From the NCBI GenBank assembly GCA_005787585.1, contig SYAL01000051.1, positions 1-48,763 of the forward strand: a stretch of DNA of 48,763 bases, given 5' to 3'. Positions 18,313 to 27,269 of this stretch are shown here, in pieces (within the stretch, counting starts at the first letter, position 1; each line of letters opens with the position of its first letter). A program made the translations under genes and the position numbers. The DNA comes from Bacteroidota bacterium. Lineage in GTDB: Bacteria > Bacteroidota > Bacteroidia > B-17B0 > Aurantibacillaceae. The notes under the pieces were generated by a model, which saw only the letters and a program-made list of their open reading frames with translations, was not told the origin of the DNA and did no database searches.

Positions 18313-20028
18313 ATGAATACAGCTAATTTATTAAAAGAAAAAATTAATAATATAAAACTTTTGACCCAGAATAAACATATAAAGTATCAATTAACAATTA
18401 TTTTATCTCTCTTTGTTGGGGGTGTTCAACTGGCACAAAATGTTTTAAATGATTTAAATTTTGTAGCAACAAGTAGTTTTGTTCCAACAATAAAAGACGC
18501 AATTAAATTTATAGATTTACCCGAAATTAAAGATAGTGTAAATAGAATTTCAAATATAAAATATGGAATTACTAGTGTACCTTTATTTCCTAAATATGAG
18601 GTTCAATTAATTGAAGAAGCAAAGCTAGCGAATGAGCCCTTGCCTAAATTATATAATTCATTATTAAAACTTGGGTATGGACCAATTTATACCATTCCTT
18701 ATGGCGAATTTTGGATCGCAAATAATCGATCACGCGACAATAACTATGGCGCACATTTTAAGCATTTATCAAGTTCAGCTCAACTTGAAGGGGTAGGTAA
18801 TAGTGGATATAGCAATAATAATATTGATTTATTTGGCAAAAAGTTTTATAAAAAACACACCTTAAGCGGAGAAATAAATTATGATAGACGAGTGATTCAT
18901 TATTATGGATTTGATATAGACTCTAACGACTTAAAATCAAAAGATTTAGATGCGTATACAAAACAGCGCTATCAGTTAATAGAACCAAAATTAAAATTAC
19001 AAAGTCATTATACTGATAGCGCTCATGTAAATTATTCGATTTTACTAAACTATTATAATTTGCAAAATCAAAATCAAGAAAGTGAAAATAATATTAGGTT
19101 AAATACTTTATCTTCGTTATTCATTAATAAAGAAAAATTAAATGTAAATATACTAACCGACTATTATAATCATAAACAAAGTAATGATACTATCAATGAT
19201 TTAATTATAAGTGTTAACCCGTCTTTTGAAGCAAAAGGAAGTAATTGGAAAGCTAATGTTGGTTTGGCAGGAACTATAAACAATTTTAACAACAAGACAC
19301 TATTTTATTTTTATCCGCAAATTAACTTTAACTATGATATTTACGAAAATATTATTATTCCATATGCAGGAGTAAACGGAGGATTAATTAAAAATAGCTT
19401 TAAACAATTAACTACCGAAAATCCTTTTATTGACTCTACTTTAAGCTATGCAAATACAAATAATAAATATAATTTATTTTTAGGATTAAAGGGTAATCTT
19501 AGTAGTAATGCATCATACGATGCAAGAGTCACATATTCTCAATTTGATAGTTTGCACTTTTTTGTTGTTAATTATAATGATATAAACAAAATGTATAACC
19601 GATTTAATGTAGTTTACGATAATGCTTCTTTATTAAATATTAGCGGTCAAATAAACTATCAGCTGAATGAAAAATTAAAATTAATTGTCAAAGGAGATTA
19701 TAATTTATATAAAACCAAAAATTTAAAATATGCTTACCATAAGCCAAGTTTTTTCTTAACATTTACAGGTGCATATAACTTAAGAAATAAAATTATTGTA
19801 AAAGCCGACTTGTTTTTTGTTGGATCACAATGGGCATTAAGTCAAAATGAAAATAAACAACTTAATGGTTATTTTGATGGAAACATAGAGGCTGAATATC
19901 GTTACACAAAAACCCTAAGTTTTTTCGCTAGATTTAATAATATTGCAAATCAACGTTACTATAAGTGGGAAAGGCTTCCGAGTCAGCGATTTAATATGAT
20001 GATTGGATTAAGCTTTATTCCATTTTAA
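18313..20028 (+). CDS. TonB-receptor-like outer-membrane beta-barrel protein, partner of TPR protein
   Basis: A 571-residue exported protein. The N-terminus has a long polar stretch (1-27), then a hydrophobic core YQLTIILSLFVGGVQLAQ acting as signal sequence. The rest is a series of alternating amphipathic strands ending in RFNMMIGLSFIPF, typical of an outer-membrane barrel. ARFNNIANQRYYKWERLP near the end resembles the last strands of TonB-dependent receptors. A clear plug domain and TonB box are not visible, so it may be a barrel without transport function. It starts 6 bp after the TPR gene and is surely co-expressed with it. Confidence 0.7.
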   Translation: MNTANLLKEKINNIKLLTQNKHIKYQLTIILSLFVGGVQLAQNVLNDLNFVATSSFVPTIKDAIKFIDLPEIKDSVNRISNIKYGITSVPLFPKYEVQLIEEAKLANEPLPKLYNSLLKLGYGPIYTIPYGEFWIANNRSRDNNYGAHFKHLSSSAQLEGVGNSGYSNNNIDLFGKKFYKKHTLSGEINYDRRVIHYYGFDIDSNDLKSKDLDAYTKQRYQLIEPKLKLQSHYTDSAHVNYSILLNYYNLQNQNQESENNIRLNTLSSLFINKEKLNVNILTDYYNHKQSNDTINDLIISVNPSFEAKGSNWKANVGLAGTINNFNNKTLFYFYPQINFNYDIYENIIIPYAGVNGGLIKNSFKQLTTENPFIDSTLSYANTNNKYNLFLGLKGNLSSNASYDARVTYSQFDSLHFFVVNYNDINKMYNRFNVVYDNASLLNISGQINYQLNEKLKLIVKGDYNLYKTKNLKYAYHKPSFFLTFTGAYNLRNKIIVKADLFFVGSQWALSQNENKQLNGYFDGNIEAEYRYTKTLSFFARFNNIANQRYYKWERLPSQRFNMMIGLSFIPF

Positions 20029-20120
20029 TATTTTTATAATTCTTTTTATTATATTTATATTTGGTAATCAAGTAAACTAAAATCTTTGATTATAATTTTA
20101 TTGGAGTTGAATTGTAATCC

Positions 20121-20867
20121 ATGATTTTTTTAAAATTTATACTTTCTTTTTTATGGAAAATTTGGCTGGTTATTTGTTTTGGTTTGCCATTCTTTATACT
20201 TTTTCCGTTTTTTTACTTCACTTTAATTACAAAACAATTTTCGCTAGTATTTAAATTAAAACGGCTTTGGTCAGCAATCATCTGTGTCGGAGCATTTTTA
20301 TATCCAAAAATAAGATATGAGTCTAAAAAGTATAAACTACCTTCTCCTTGTATTATTGTTTCGAATCACACCTCTTATTTAGATATTCTTTTTTGCCCCT
20401 TTTACATTGATCATGCGGCGGCATTTATAGCTAAAGCAGAATTGCTAAAAATCCCATTATTTAAATACTTTTTTGTTTATTTAGATATTCCTGTAAATCG
20501 TAAAAGCATAACTGGGTCGCATAAAGCATTTTCTGATGCCGGAAAAAAAATAGACGAGGGACTAAGTATTATTATATATCCCGAAGGAACGATACATGAT
20601 AAGGGGAAGCTAGGTTCATTTAAAAATGGAGCGTTTAAATTAGCTATAGAAAAACAAGTGCCTATTATCCCAAGCGTTAACCTTAATAATTGGTGGTTTT
20701 TTGAAGATTTTGGTTTTTTAAAAAGTAATGGCCGGCCTGGCTTTCCAGAAATTATAGTAGGCGATGCAATTATTACAAAAGGGATGACAGAAAAAAATAT
20801 TAACGAACTTAAAGAGAAAGTTTATACCTTTATAAAATTAGAATTAGATAAATTTAATGGAAAATAA
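20121..20867 (+). CDS. plsC: 1-acyl-sn-glycerol-3-phosphate acyltransferase
   Basis: A 248-residue membrane-bound acyltransferase that makes phosphatidic acid from lysophosphatidic acid. One strong N-terminal hydrophobic region (about 5-35) precedes the catalytic motif NHTSYLD (His83, Asp88). The second conserved block IIYPEGTI (Glu155) binds the glycerol phosphate. FKNGAFKLAIEKQVPIIPS is the usual third block. The stop overlaps the gatC start by 11 bp. The assignment to the PlsC family is firm. Related lysophospholipid acyltransferases share the motifs, so the exact acceptor is inferred. Confidence 0.9.
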   Translation: MIFLKFILSFLWKIWLVICFGLPFFILFPFFYFTLITKQFSLVFKLKRLWSAIICVGAFLYPKIRYESKKYKLPSPCIIVSNHTSYLDILFCPFYIDHAAAFIAKAELLKIPLFKYFFVYLDIPVNRKSITGSHKAFSDAGKKIDEGLSIIIYPEGTIHDKGKLGSFKNGAFKLAIEKQVPIIPSVNLNNWWFFEDFGFLKSNGRPGFPEIIVGDAIITKGMTEKNINELKEKVYTFIKLELDKFNGK

Positions 20868-21153
20868 AATTGATATAAATACAGTTAACGAAATTGCTCA
20901 TCTGGCTCGCTTAGAATTTAATGAGGAGTCAAAATCAGAAATTTTAAATGACATTAATCGCATGCTTTCTTTCATAGGCAAGCTTAACGAATTAGATACA
21001 GATAATGTTGAGCCATTAATATACATGACAAACGAACGTAATGTATTAAGAAAAGACGAAGCAGAACACACTATTACTCAAAAAGAAGCATTAAAAAATG
21101 CGCCAAAAAAAGATAGCGATTATTTTAGGGCCCCAAAAGTAATTCAGCATTAA
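20857..21153 (+). CDS. gatC: Asp/Glu-tRNA amidotransferase subunit C
   Basis: A 98-residue small subunit of GatCAB, which converts Glu-tRNA(Gln) and/or Asp-tRNA(Asn) to the amide form. The family pattern INTVNEIAHLARLEFNEE at the N-terminus and VEPLIYMT ... LRKDEAEH in the second half are present, ending with DSDYFRAPKVIQ. It overlaps plsC by 11 bp. gatA and gatB are not in the window, which is common when the subunits are scattered. An AsnRS gene lies at the end of the window, so Glu-tRNA(Gln) is the more likely substrate. Confidence 0.93.
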   Translation: MENKIDINTVNEIAHLARLEFNEESKSEILNDINRMLSFIGKLNELDTDNVEPLIYMTNERNVLRKDEAEHTITQKEALKNAPKKDSDYFRAPKVIQH

Positions 21154-21356
21154 CAAACAAGTATCATTCTTTTAAAAAATAATTAGTCTTTTAACAGTTA
21201 ATCTTTTTTTTTATTGATGATATTACAGTAAGACTTCAATTATTTTAATTAAAACTTTAACTTCTTGTAACTTTAATCATTCAATAGTATTTTATTAAAA
21301 AGTTTCTATTTGAATCTGATTTTTTAAAAGGGTTAAAATTTATTATACTCATTTAT

Positions 21357-22088
21357 ATGAAAAGATTAATTTTAATTATATTTTTAGTTAATGTACTTTC
21401 ATCGCCAGGTTCAATCGTTCTTGTTGTAATTCCGATTAAATCTATTAAACTTGATTCACTAATTTTTAAGAAGATTTTGTTTCATAGTGCTATTCTGGCT
21501 CAACCGACTTCAATTCCAATATCTGATATAATAGATTTACGAAAAACAAGTTATGTATTAACTGACTTAAACGCCGCTGCAAAAACGAACAATGATTCAG
21601 TTTATAATATAATTCGCCAATTGATTTCTCCTTCAACTAAACTGACTCGAACTTCAAAACTTGATTCAGCATCAGCTTTTCATGCAAACTACTTAATTGA
21701 AACAAAAAAGGTTAGTCACTATGAATATGATCGACCCCAAACTCAAACTCCAATGAAACGTGCTCAAAAGTTCGGAGATAGTGGCATGGGAATATATGAA
21801 GTATGCTGGGGTGGAACTCCAAAATATGAAAAAATTCCAAAGACACAAAGAGAAGCCATTCACTATTTTAAGAATAGTGATAAACATTGGGATATAATGA
21901 CAAGAGCAGTAAGTCAGTTTACTGAAATAAGATTTGGATATTGCCGTATTGAAACTGAGGATTGGAGTGTATGCGTTATTATCTATTCAACTGGGCCTAT
22001 AATTACATATCAAGATTTACTTGCTGAACAGACACTATACCATGATTCTTGTGTTCGGAGAAAGCAACTTAAAAAATTTGGGAAATAA
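21357..22088 (+). CDS. CAP (SCP/PR1)-like secreted protein
   Basis: A 243-residue protein with an N-terminal hydrophobic segment (about 2-29) and a second one near 45-50, so it is exported or membrane-anchored. Residues about 105-215 fit the CAP fold: LDSASAFHANYLIETKKVSHYE, TPMKRAQKFG, GIYEVCWGG, then FKNSDKHWDIMT and FGYCRIETEDWSVCVIIYS. The conserved His and Glu positions of the CAP cavity appear as His in SHYE, Glu in YEVCW and His in DKHWD. Bacterial CAP proteins have poorly known roles. The N-terminal ~100 residues match nothing I recognise. It has 200-bp and 100-bp gaps around it, so it is likely transcribed alone. Confidence 0.65.
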   Translation: MKRLILIIFLVNVLSSPGSIVLVVIPIKSIKLDSLIFKKILFHSAILAQPTSIPISDIIDLRKTSYVLTDLNAAAKTNNDSVYNIIRQLISPSTKLTRTSKLDSASAFHANYLIETKKVSHYEYDRPQTQTPMKRAQKFGDSGMGIYEVCWGGTPKYEKIPKTQREAIHYFKNSDKHWDIMTRAVSQFTEIRFGYCRIETEDWSVCVIIYSTGPIITYQDLLAEQTLYHDSCVRRKQLKKFGK

Positions 22089-22170
22089 AAATCGAATTGA
22101 GGCAATCAGAAGGTATAGTTGTTAATATAAAATAAACGAAGAAAAATTTAATTCAGTAAAACTTATAAAA

Positions 22171-22190
22171 ACTTTTTAGAAAAAGTAATA
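22171..22190. terminator. Bidirectional terminator candidate between convergent genes
   Basis: The inverted repeat ACTTTT/AAAAGT with loop TAGA is flanked by A-rich sequence on the left and AATATTTT on the right, between the convergent CAP and MORN-lipoprotein genes. The stem is AT-rich and short, hence low confidence. Confidence 0.3.
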
Positions 22191-22192
22191 TT

Positions 22193-22687
22193 TTAATTTA
22201 TTTTTTTTAAGATTCTATCTTGTTGATACAACACTTTTGCTCCTATTTTTCCTATAGTATCAAAATAAGTCCAAATACTATCTTGTAAATTGTTTTTGTA
22301 AAAACCAACGTATCTAATTTTTCCATTTTCAAAATAAGTTGTATTTTTTCCATCTCTTAAGCCTTTATCATAAAACATTTCGCTCCATATTAATCCATTA
22401 GGATAAAAAGATAGCCATTGGCCATGTCTTTTTCCAAAACGAAAATATCCTTTAAATTTTGTAATTCCGTTTGAATATTTATCTACATAATCTCCAGTAT
22501 AATTTGTGTCAGGAGCTACAATTAACAATGGATTTATTTTTTTTAAAGAATCAGCTTTAAATTTTTGTTTTACTTTTGATATTGAGTCTATTATTTGTTT
22601 TTCAGACTCAGTAAATTTATCATTCCTATTACAACTAAATAAAAAAATAAAAAAACAACCCAGGCTTAGAATATATATTTTTTTCAT
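22193..22687 (-). CDS. MORN/YwqK-repeat lipoprotein
   Basis: A 164-residue lipoprotein: signal MKKIYILSLGCFFIFLFSC with Cys19 as the lipidation site. Residues about 60-155 contain consecutive repeats of the form Y-x-NG-x-x-x-x-x-G-x-Y/F, such as YSNGITKFKGYFRFGKRHG, FYPNGLIWSEMFYDKGLRDG and YFENGKIRYVGFYKNN. These are the MORN/YwqK-type repeats often annotated as antitoxin-like in this phylum, although that label has little support. It starts 5 bp after the polyprenyl synthase stop, so it is the last gene of the rlmN operon. The function is unknown. Confidence 0.8.
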   Translation of the reverse strand: MKKIYILSLGCFFIFLFSCNRNDKFTESEKQIIDSISKVKQKFKADSLKKINPLLIVAPDTNYTGDYVDKYSNGITKFKGYFRFGKRHGQWLSFYPNGLIWSEMFYDKGLRDGKNTTYFENGKIRYVGFYKNNLQDSIWTYFDTIGKIGAKVLYQQDRILKKIN

Positions 22688-22692
22688 ATCAT

Positions 22693-23670
22693 TTATTTTT
22701 TTCTTTCGATAACATATAATAATAGATGCTCTAAACTTTTTCTTGATTCATTATCAGGTAACTTGTTTAGTATAATTAATGCCTTATTTTTATAATCATG
22801 CATAACTTTATTGGCGTAAATGATGCCCCCTTTTTCTATCACAAAATCAATTACCTGTTTAACTTTTTCACTTTCTTGGTTATGATTTTTAATGATATTG
22901 ATAATCTTTCGTTTTTCGATCCAAGAACAATTATTTAAAGCATAGATTAATGGTAAAGTCATTTTCTTTTCTTTAATATCTATCCCAGTTGGTTTTCCAA
23001 TTGATGAATCATCAGCAAAATCAAATAAATCATCTTTTATTTGAAAAGCAATACCAGTATATGTTCCAAATTCTTTAGCTAATCTAATTACATTTTCATT
23101 TGTTGTAACTGAGGAGCAACCTGCAGCACAACAAGCAGAAATAAGTGCGGCTGTTTTTTTTGTAATAATTTCAAAATAAATTTCTTCAGAAATATCTAAA
23201 CGTCTCGCCTTTTCAATTTGAAGTAATTCTCCTTCACTCATATCGCGAACTGCAGTGCTTACAATTTTAAGTAAATGAAAATCATTATTATCTAAAGACA
23301 ATAAAAGGCCCTTGGATAATAAAAAGTCACCTATTAAAACTGCTATTTTATTTTTCCATAAAGCATTTATACTAAAAAAGCCTCGTCGCTCATTACTATC
23401 ATCAACCACGTCATCATGAACCAAAGTAGCAGTATGCAGTAACTCAATCAAAGCCGCTGCTCTGTGCGTGGTATCGTTTATCTCTCCATTTATTTGAGCA
23501 GATAAAAATACAAGCATGGGCCTGATTTGTTTACCCTTTCGCTTTAAAATATAATTAGTTATTTTATCTAATAGCGGTACTGAACTTTGCATAGCATCCT
23601 TAAACTTTTTTTCGAAGGCTAGCATTTGAATTGCAATTGGCTTTTTTATTTCGTCAACTATCTTTGTCAC
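22693..23670 (-). CDS. ispB: Trans-polyprenyl diphosphate synthase (octaprenyl/heptaprenyl type)
   Basis: A 325-residue prenyltransferase that extends farnesyl diphosphate with isopentenyl diphosphate to the side chain of a respiratory quinone. The two aspartate-rich metal sites are DDVVDD (86-91) and DDLFD (213-217). The residues before the first motif (IELLHTATLVH) lack bulky aromatic groups at the chain-length positions, fitting a long product. The start codon is GTG at 23670, 12 bp after rlmN, and the next in-frame Met would remove conserved sequence. Chain length and the exact name are inferred. Confidence 0.88.
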   Translation of the reverse strand: MTKIVDEIKKPIAIQMLAFEKKFKDAMQSSVPLLDKITNYILKRKGKQIRPMLVFLSAQINGEINDTTHRAAALIELLHTATLVHDDVVDDSNERRGFFSINALWKNKIAVLIGDFLLSKGLLLSLDNNDFHLLKIVSTAVRDMSEGELLQIEKARRLDISEEIYFEIITKKTAALISACCAAGCSSVTTNENVIRLAKEFGTYTGIAFQIKDDLFDFADDSSIGKPTGIDIKEKKMTLPLIYALNNCSWIEKRKIINIIKNHNQESEKVKQVIDFVIEKGGIIYANKVMHDYKNKALIILNKLPDNESRKSLEHLLLYVIERKK

Positions 23671-23682
23671 AAGAGATTAAAT

Positions 23683-24741
23683 TTATTTTAATTCTGGAGA
23701 AATTAATTTATTTTTATTTGCTAATTGACCACAAGCTGCATCAACGTCTTTGCCCCTGCTATGTCTTACATTACAAATTACGCCATTTTTTTCTAAATGC
23801 TTAGTAAATGCCAACAATCGTTCTTTGCTTGTTTGAATAAAATCACTTCCATCAATCGAATTATACTCAATAATATTTACCTTACTTTTTACTTTTTTAC
23901 AATAATTTACTAATTCTTGAGCATCTTTTATAGAATCATTAAAGTCTTTAAAAGCGATGTATTCAAAAGTTGGCCTTGAGCCTGTTTTTTCTGTAAAATG
24001 TTGAAGGGCCTGCGCTAAATTATCTAAACTATTAGTTTCGTTAATAGGCATAATACGATTTCGTTTTTCGTCATTAGCAGCATGCAGAGAAAGTGCTAAA
24101 TTAAATCTAACCTCATCATCGCCAAGTTTAGAAATCATTTTTGCAACTCCAGCTGTAGAAATAGTTATCCGTTTTGCCGCCATTCCTAATCCAGTTGGAC
24201 TAGTTATTTTATCAACCGAACTGAGCACTTCTTTATAATTAAGTAAGGGTTCGCCCATTCCCATATATACAATATTGGTTAAGGGGGCTTTATATTTTTC
24301 GACGGCAGTATTTTTTATTAATACGACCTGATCAAATATCTCATCAGCATTTAAATTTCGCATTCGTTTTAATTTACCTGTTGCACAAAAAGTACATGAT
24401 AAACTGCAACCTACTTGCGAAGAAATGCAGGCAGTCATTCTTAATCGATGAGGAATTAAAACGCTTTCAACTACATAATTATCGTGCAAGCGCATAGCAC
24501 ATTTTATAGTTTTATCAGAACTAATTTGTAGCTCATGAATTTGAACAGCATTGATTATGAAATTGGTTTCTAAATAATCGCGTATTTTTTTTGAAAGATT
24601 CGACATTTGATTAAAATCAATTACACCTTTTGCCCAAAGCCAATCGTAAACTTGTTTAGCTCTAAATACGGGTTCTTCAATTTTAATAAACAAATCAATT
24701 AATTGATTTTGACTGAGAGCGCGTATATCTTTTTTAATCAT
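23683..24741 (-). CDS. rlmN: 23S rRNA/tRNA C2-adenosine methyltransferase
   Basis: A 352-residue radical-SAM enzyme that methylates C2 of A2503 in 23S rRNA and A37 of some tRNAs. The cluster motif CxxxCxxC is at Cys112, Cys116 and Cys119 (CSLSCTFC). Conserved stretches include NIVYMGMGEPLLNYKEV, RITISTAGV, LALSLHAAND and, near the C-terminus, VRHSRGKDVDAACGQL, whose Cys is the methyl-carrying residue. It starts the minus-strand operon with the polyprenyl synthase and the MORN lipoprotein, and is divergent from the amidohydrolase with a 51-bp gap. The assignment is firm. Confidence 0.96.
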   Translation of the reverse strand: MIKKDIRALSQNQLIDLFIKIEEPVFRAKQVYDWLWAKGVIDFNQMSNLSKKIRDYLETNFIINAVQIHELQISSDKTIKCAMRLHDNYVVESVLIPHRLRMTACISSQVGCSLSCTFCATGKLKRMRNLNADEIFDQVVLIKNTAVEKYKAPLTNIVYMGMGEPLLNYKEVLSSVDKITSPTGLGMAAKRITISTAGVAKMISKLGDDEVRFNLALSLHAANDEKRNRIMPINETNSLDNLAQALQHFTEKTGSRPTFEYIAFKDFNDSIKDAQELVNYCKKVKSKVNIIEYNSIDGSDFIQTSKERLLAFTKHLEKNGVICNVRHSRGKDVDAACGQLANKNKLISPELK

Positions 24742-24753
24742 TTTAACTATTTA

Positions 24754-24761
24754 CAAAGATA
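24754..24761 (-). promoter_or_regulatory. -7 box TATCTTTG for the rlmN operon
   Basis: On the minus strand TATCTTTG matches TAnnTTTG and lies 12 nt before the rlmN ATG, inside the 51-bp divergent gap. No TTTG is present at the -33 spacing. Confidence 0.4.
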
Positions 24762-24781
24762 CTATTCCATTGATAAATTAC

Positions 24782-24789
24782 TAACTTTG
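24782..24789 (+). promoter_or_regulatory. -7 box TAACTTTG for the amidohydrolase gene, 3 nt from ATG
   Basis: TAACTTTG fits TAnnTTTG and ends three bases before the ATG at 24793. It helps choose that start over the upstream in-frame ATG at 24703, which lies within rlmN on the other strand. A leaderless transcript is predicted. No -33 TTTG is seen at the right distance. Confidence 0.5.
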
Positions 24790-24792
24790 GCC

Positions 24793-25947
24793 ATGCGAAT
24801 CATAAGTGCTAATAGCATATTTAATGGGATAAATTTTTTATCGCAAGAGATGGTATTGATAATTGATGATTTTGGAATATTAAAAGATATTGTAAAAAAA
24901 ACAGAAATACAAAGTTCTGAAATTGAGCATTATGATGGTATTATTGGGCCGGGATTTGTTAATGCGCATTGTCATTTAGAATTAAGCCATTTATTTTGTC
25001 AGATAAAACCTAATCAGGGATTAATTGAATTTATAAAACAAGTTATGACTAAGCGCAATAATTTTAATAGAAAAGCGCAAGAAGATTCAGCTATTGAAGC
25101 AGATTTTAAAATGTGGGAAAGCGGTATTGTTGCTGTTGGAGACATAAGTAACGTCAACAGTTCTTTTAAAATTAAAGCCAGCAGCAAAATATATTACCAT
25201 ACTTTTATCGAATTAATTGGACTAAATCCATTACAAAGTGAAACTATTTTTGAAAAAGGATTAACTCTTCTTAATGAATTAGAGAATTATAATTTAATAG
25301 GAAGTCTTGCACCGCATTCGCCTTATAGTTCTTCTAAACTTTTAATTAATAAAATTGCCAATTATAATAGTTTAAATAATTTAGCTTTTAGTATTCATAA
25401 TCAAGAAAGTGAAGAAGAAACAAAATTTTTTGCTGGTAAGTCAAGTGATATTGATGATTTATTTACTTATTTAAATATCGATATAAATTGGTTTAACCCA
25501 CCAAAAATATCAAGTTTATTGTCGTATTTGGATATTATTCCAAATAAAAAATCACTCTTAGTTCATAATACATTTTGTAGAGAAGAAGATATTATTGCCA
25601 GTAAATCTAAATTTATAAATTGGTGTTTTTGTCCTAGTGCCAATTTGTTTATAGAAAATACATTACCAAATTACGACTTGTTTTTAAATCACAATCAAAA
25701 TTGGTGCTTAGGAACTGATAGTTTGGCTAGTAATCAAAAATTAGATTTATGTTTCGAGGCTTCTATTCTTTTGGCTAAATCGCCATTAATTTCGATTGAA
25801 TCGATTTTGAAGGCCTTAACATATAATGGGGCTATGGCATTAGGTATTGAGGATAAATTTGGAAAATTAATTATAGGAAAAAATACTGGTTTAAATCTAA
25901 TTCAACACAGCGATAAACAACTCAACTTTATAAAAAAAATAGCTTAA
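24793..25947 (+). CDS. Amidohydrolase (aminofutalosine-deaminase/chlorohydrolase-like)
   Basis: About 384 residues from the ATG at 24793. The in-frame ATG at 24703 would add 30 unrelated residues overlapping rlmN. The amidohydrolase metal site begins with GPGFVNAHCHLELSH (HxH). LAPHSPYSSS and FSIHNQESEEE supply further ligands, and the metal Asp is in LGTDSLAS. The HNQES form resembles the deaminase branch that includes aminofutalosine deaminase of menaquinone synthesis, but other deaminases share it. It is followed after 2 bp by an MBL hydrolase, so the two are co-transcribed. The substrate is uncertain. Confidence 0.82.
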   Translation: MRIISANSIFNGINFLSQEMVLIIDDFGILKDIVKKTEIQSSEIEHYDGIIGPGFVNAHCHLELSHLFCQIKPNQGLIEFIKQVMTKRNNFNRKAQEDSAIEADFKMWESGIVAVGDISNVNSSFKIKASSKIYYHTFIELIGLNPLQSETIFEKGLTLLNELENYNLIGSLAPHSPYSSSKLLINKIANYNSLNNLAFSIHNQESEEETKFFAGKSSDIDDLFTYLNIDINWFNPPKISSLLSYLDIIPNKKSLLVHNTFCREEDIIASKSKFINWCFCPSANLFIENTLPNYDLFLNHNQNWCLGTDSLASNQKLDLCFEASILLAKSPLISIESILKALTYNGAMALGIEDKFGKLIIGKNTGLNLIQHSDKQLNFIKKIA

Positions 25948-25949
25948 CC

Positions 25950-26591
25950 ATGTTACATTTAAAATCATTTTGCTTTAATGAGTTTCAACAAAACACATAT
26001 TTAATTTATGATGATGATGGCTTAGCTTTTATCATTGATCCAGGAAACTCAAACGAGAGAGAAGACACTATTTTAAAAAATTTTATTTCGGATAAAAAAT
26101 TAAAATTACAACGCTTACTATTAACTCACGCTCACATAGATCACGTGTTGGGTAATAGTTTTATATATGATAATTATGGATTATTTCCCGAAGTGCATGC
26201 GAACGAAATGTTTTTTTTAGAACGAATGACAGAAACTGCTGAGTTGTATGGATTTTCATGCAGCCCATCGCCAATGCCTACCAAATTTATTAAAGAAGGA
26301 GATATTATTTGTTTGGGCCAATATGAATTTAAGTGCATCTTTACCCCTGGTCATTCTCCGGGTAGCATTTCGTTTTATAATCCAAGTAACTTTGTTTTAA
26401 TTAGTGGCGATGTTTTATTTCAAGGTAGTATTGGCAGAAGTGATTTGCCTGGAGGAGATCATGATGTTTTAATAAACTCTATTAAACAAAAATTAATGTT
26501 GTTACCAGATCAAGTGAATGTTTATAGTGGACATGGAACAATCACAACAATTGGTTTTGAGCGCAGTCATAATACATTTTTAAAAGGGTAG
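25950..26591 (+). CDS. MBL-fold metallo-hydrolase (glyoxalase II-like)
   Basis: A 213-residue metallo-beta-lactamase-fold hydrolase. The metal motif HAHIDH spans His60 to His65. The later ligands are His in FTPGHSPGSISF, Asp in LISGDVLF and His in YSGHGTITTIG. Size and GDVLFQGSIGRSDLPGGD match the YcbL-type glyoxalase II-like hydrolases widespread in bacteria. It begins 2 bp after the amidohydrolase stop. It probably hydrolyses a thioester, but the physiological substrate is unknown. Confidence 0.88.
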   Translation: MLHLKSFCFNEFQQNTYLIYDDDGLAFIIDPGNSNEREDTILKNFISDKKLKLQRLLLTHAHIDHVLGNSFIYDNYGLFPEVHANEMFFLERMTETAELYGFSCSPSPMPTKFIKEGDIICLGQYEFKCIFTPGHSPGSISFYNPSNFVLISGDVLFQGSIGRSDLPGGDHDVLINSIKQKLMLLPDQVNVYSGHGTITTIGFERSHNTFLKG

Positions 26592-26621
26592 CTTGAATTT
26601 ATTTGATGTAAATAGTTTTAG

Positions 26622-27269
26622 TTGAATTTATTTTATATTAGAGGTATTAAATATCTATTAATAATATTCGGTTTATTTTTTTGTTTTATAGCTTCATCTC
26701 AAAAACAAGATTTGACTGTAGATAACTCAATTTATGATCGGCAAGAAGAAATTATTAATAAAGGAAAGAGATACAGAATACACAATAACTATTTATCTAT
26801 TGGAGGAGGATTTTTAAATTCGAATATTCGTAAAGATTTACAAAAATCTATCAATGTAGATTATCAATTTCATATAAAACGCCAACATTTTCAAGCTGGA
26901 TTAATAATATCTGGTAATGAATTCACTGCCAACAACAATTCACAATTGCATTTTGGTTATGGATTAAGAAAAGAAACTGAAAAAACAAATCTTGCTTTTT
27001 TTATGGGGATTACTGGTGTTAACGGTGTTAAAACAATTTCTGACTCTTTAGGCATCAGACCTCTGTTCTATAATGGATTTGGCTCTTATTTAAGTATCCA
27101 GCTCATTAAAAAAATAACTTATGACATTGGTTTTGGCATAGAATTTTTTGGCGAAATTAGTAAAGTTCAAAATATAATAGGTGCTAAAATGATTTTGTTT
27201 TTTTCGAGTGCATATAGAGGAAATAAAAGAAATTTTAATCCACACGTAAAATCCGAAAATAAACTATGA
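26622..27269 (+). CDS. Small outer-membrane barrel-like protein, function unknown
   Basis: A 215-residue exported protein that I do not recognise. The only possible bacterial start is TTG at 26622, because a TAG sits immediately before it and no ATG or GTG follows until well inside the protein. The N-terminus (NLFYIRGIKYLLIIFGLFFCFIASSQ) is a good signal peptide. The mature part shows alternating hydrophobic strands (YLSIGGGFLNSN, FQAGLIISGNEF, LHFGYGLRKE, LAFFMGITGV), suggesting a small eight-stranded barrel. Its stop overlaps the FAD oxidoreductase ATG (ATGA), so the two are co-translated. Confidence 0.7.
   Translation: MNLFYIRGIKYLLIIFGLFFCFIASSQKQDLTVDNSIYDRQEEIINKGKRYRIHNNYLSIGGGFLNSNIRKDLQKSINVDYQFHIKRQHFQAGLIISGNEFTANNNSQLHFGYGLRKETEKTNLAFFMGITGVNGVKTISDSLGIRPLFYNGFGSYLSIQLIKKITYDIGFGIEFFGEISKVQNIIGAKMILFFSSAYRGNKRNFNPHVKSENKL

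Noticed and set aside
24703-24792. Upstream ATG of the amidohydrolase frame
   Set aside because: It overlaps the 5' end of rlmN on the other strand, adds unrelated residues, and lies upstream of the -7 box at 24782-24789.
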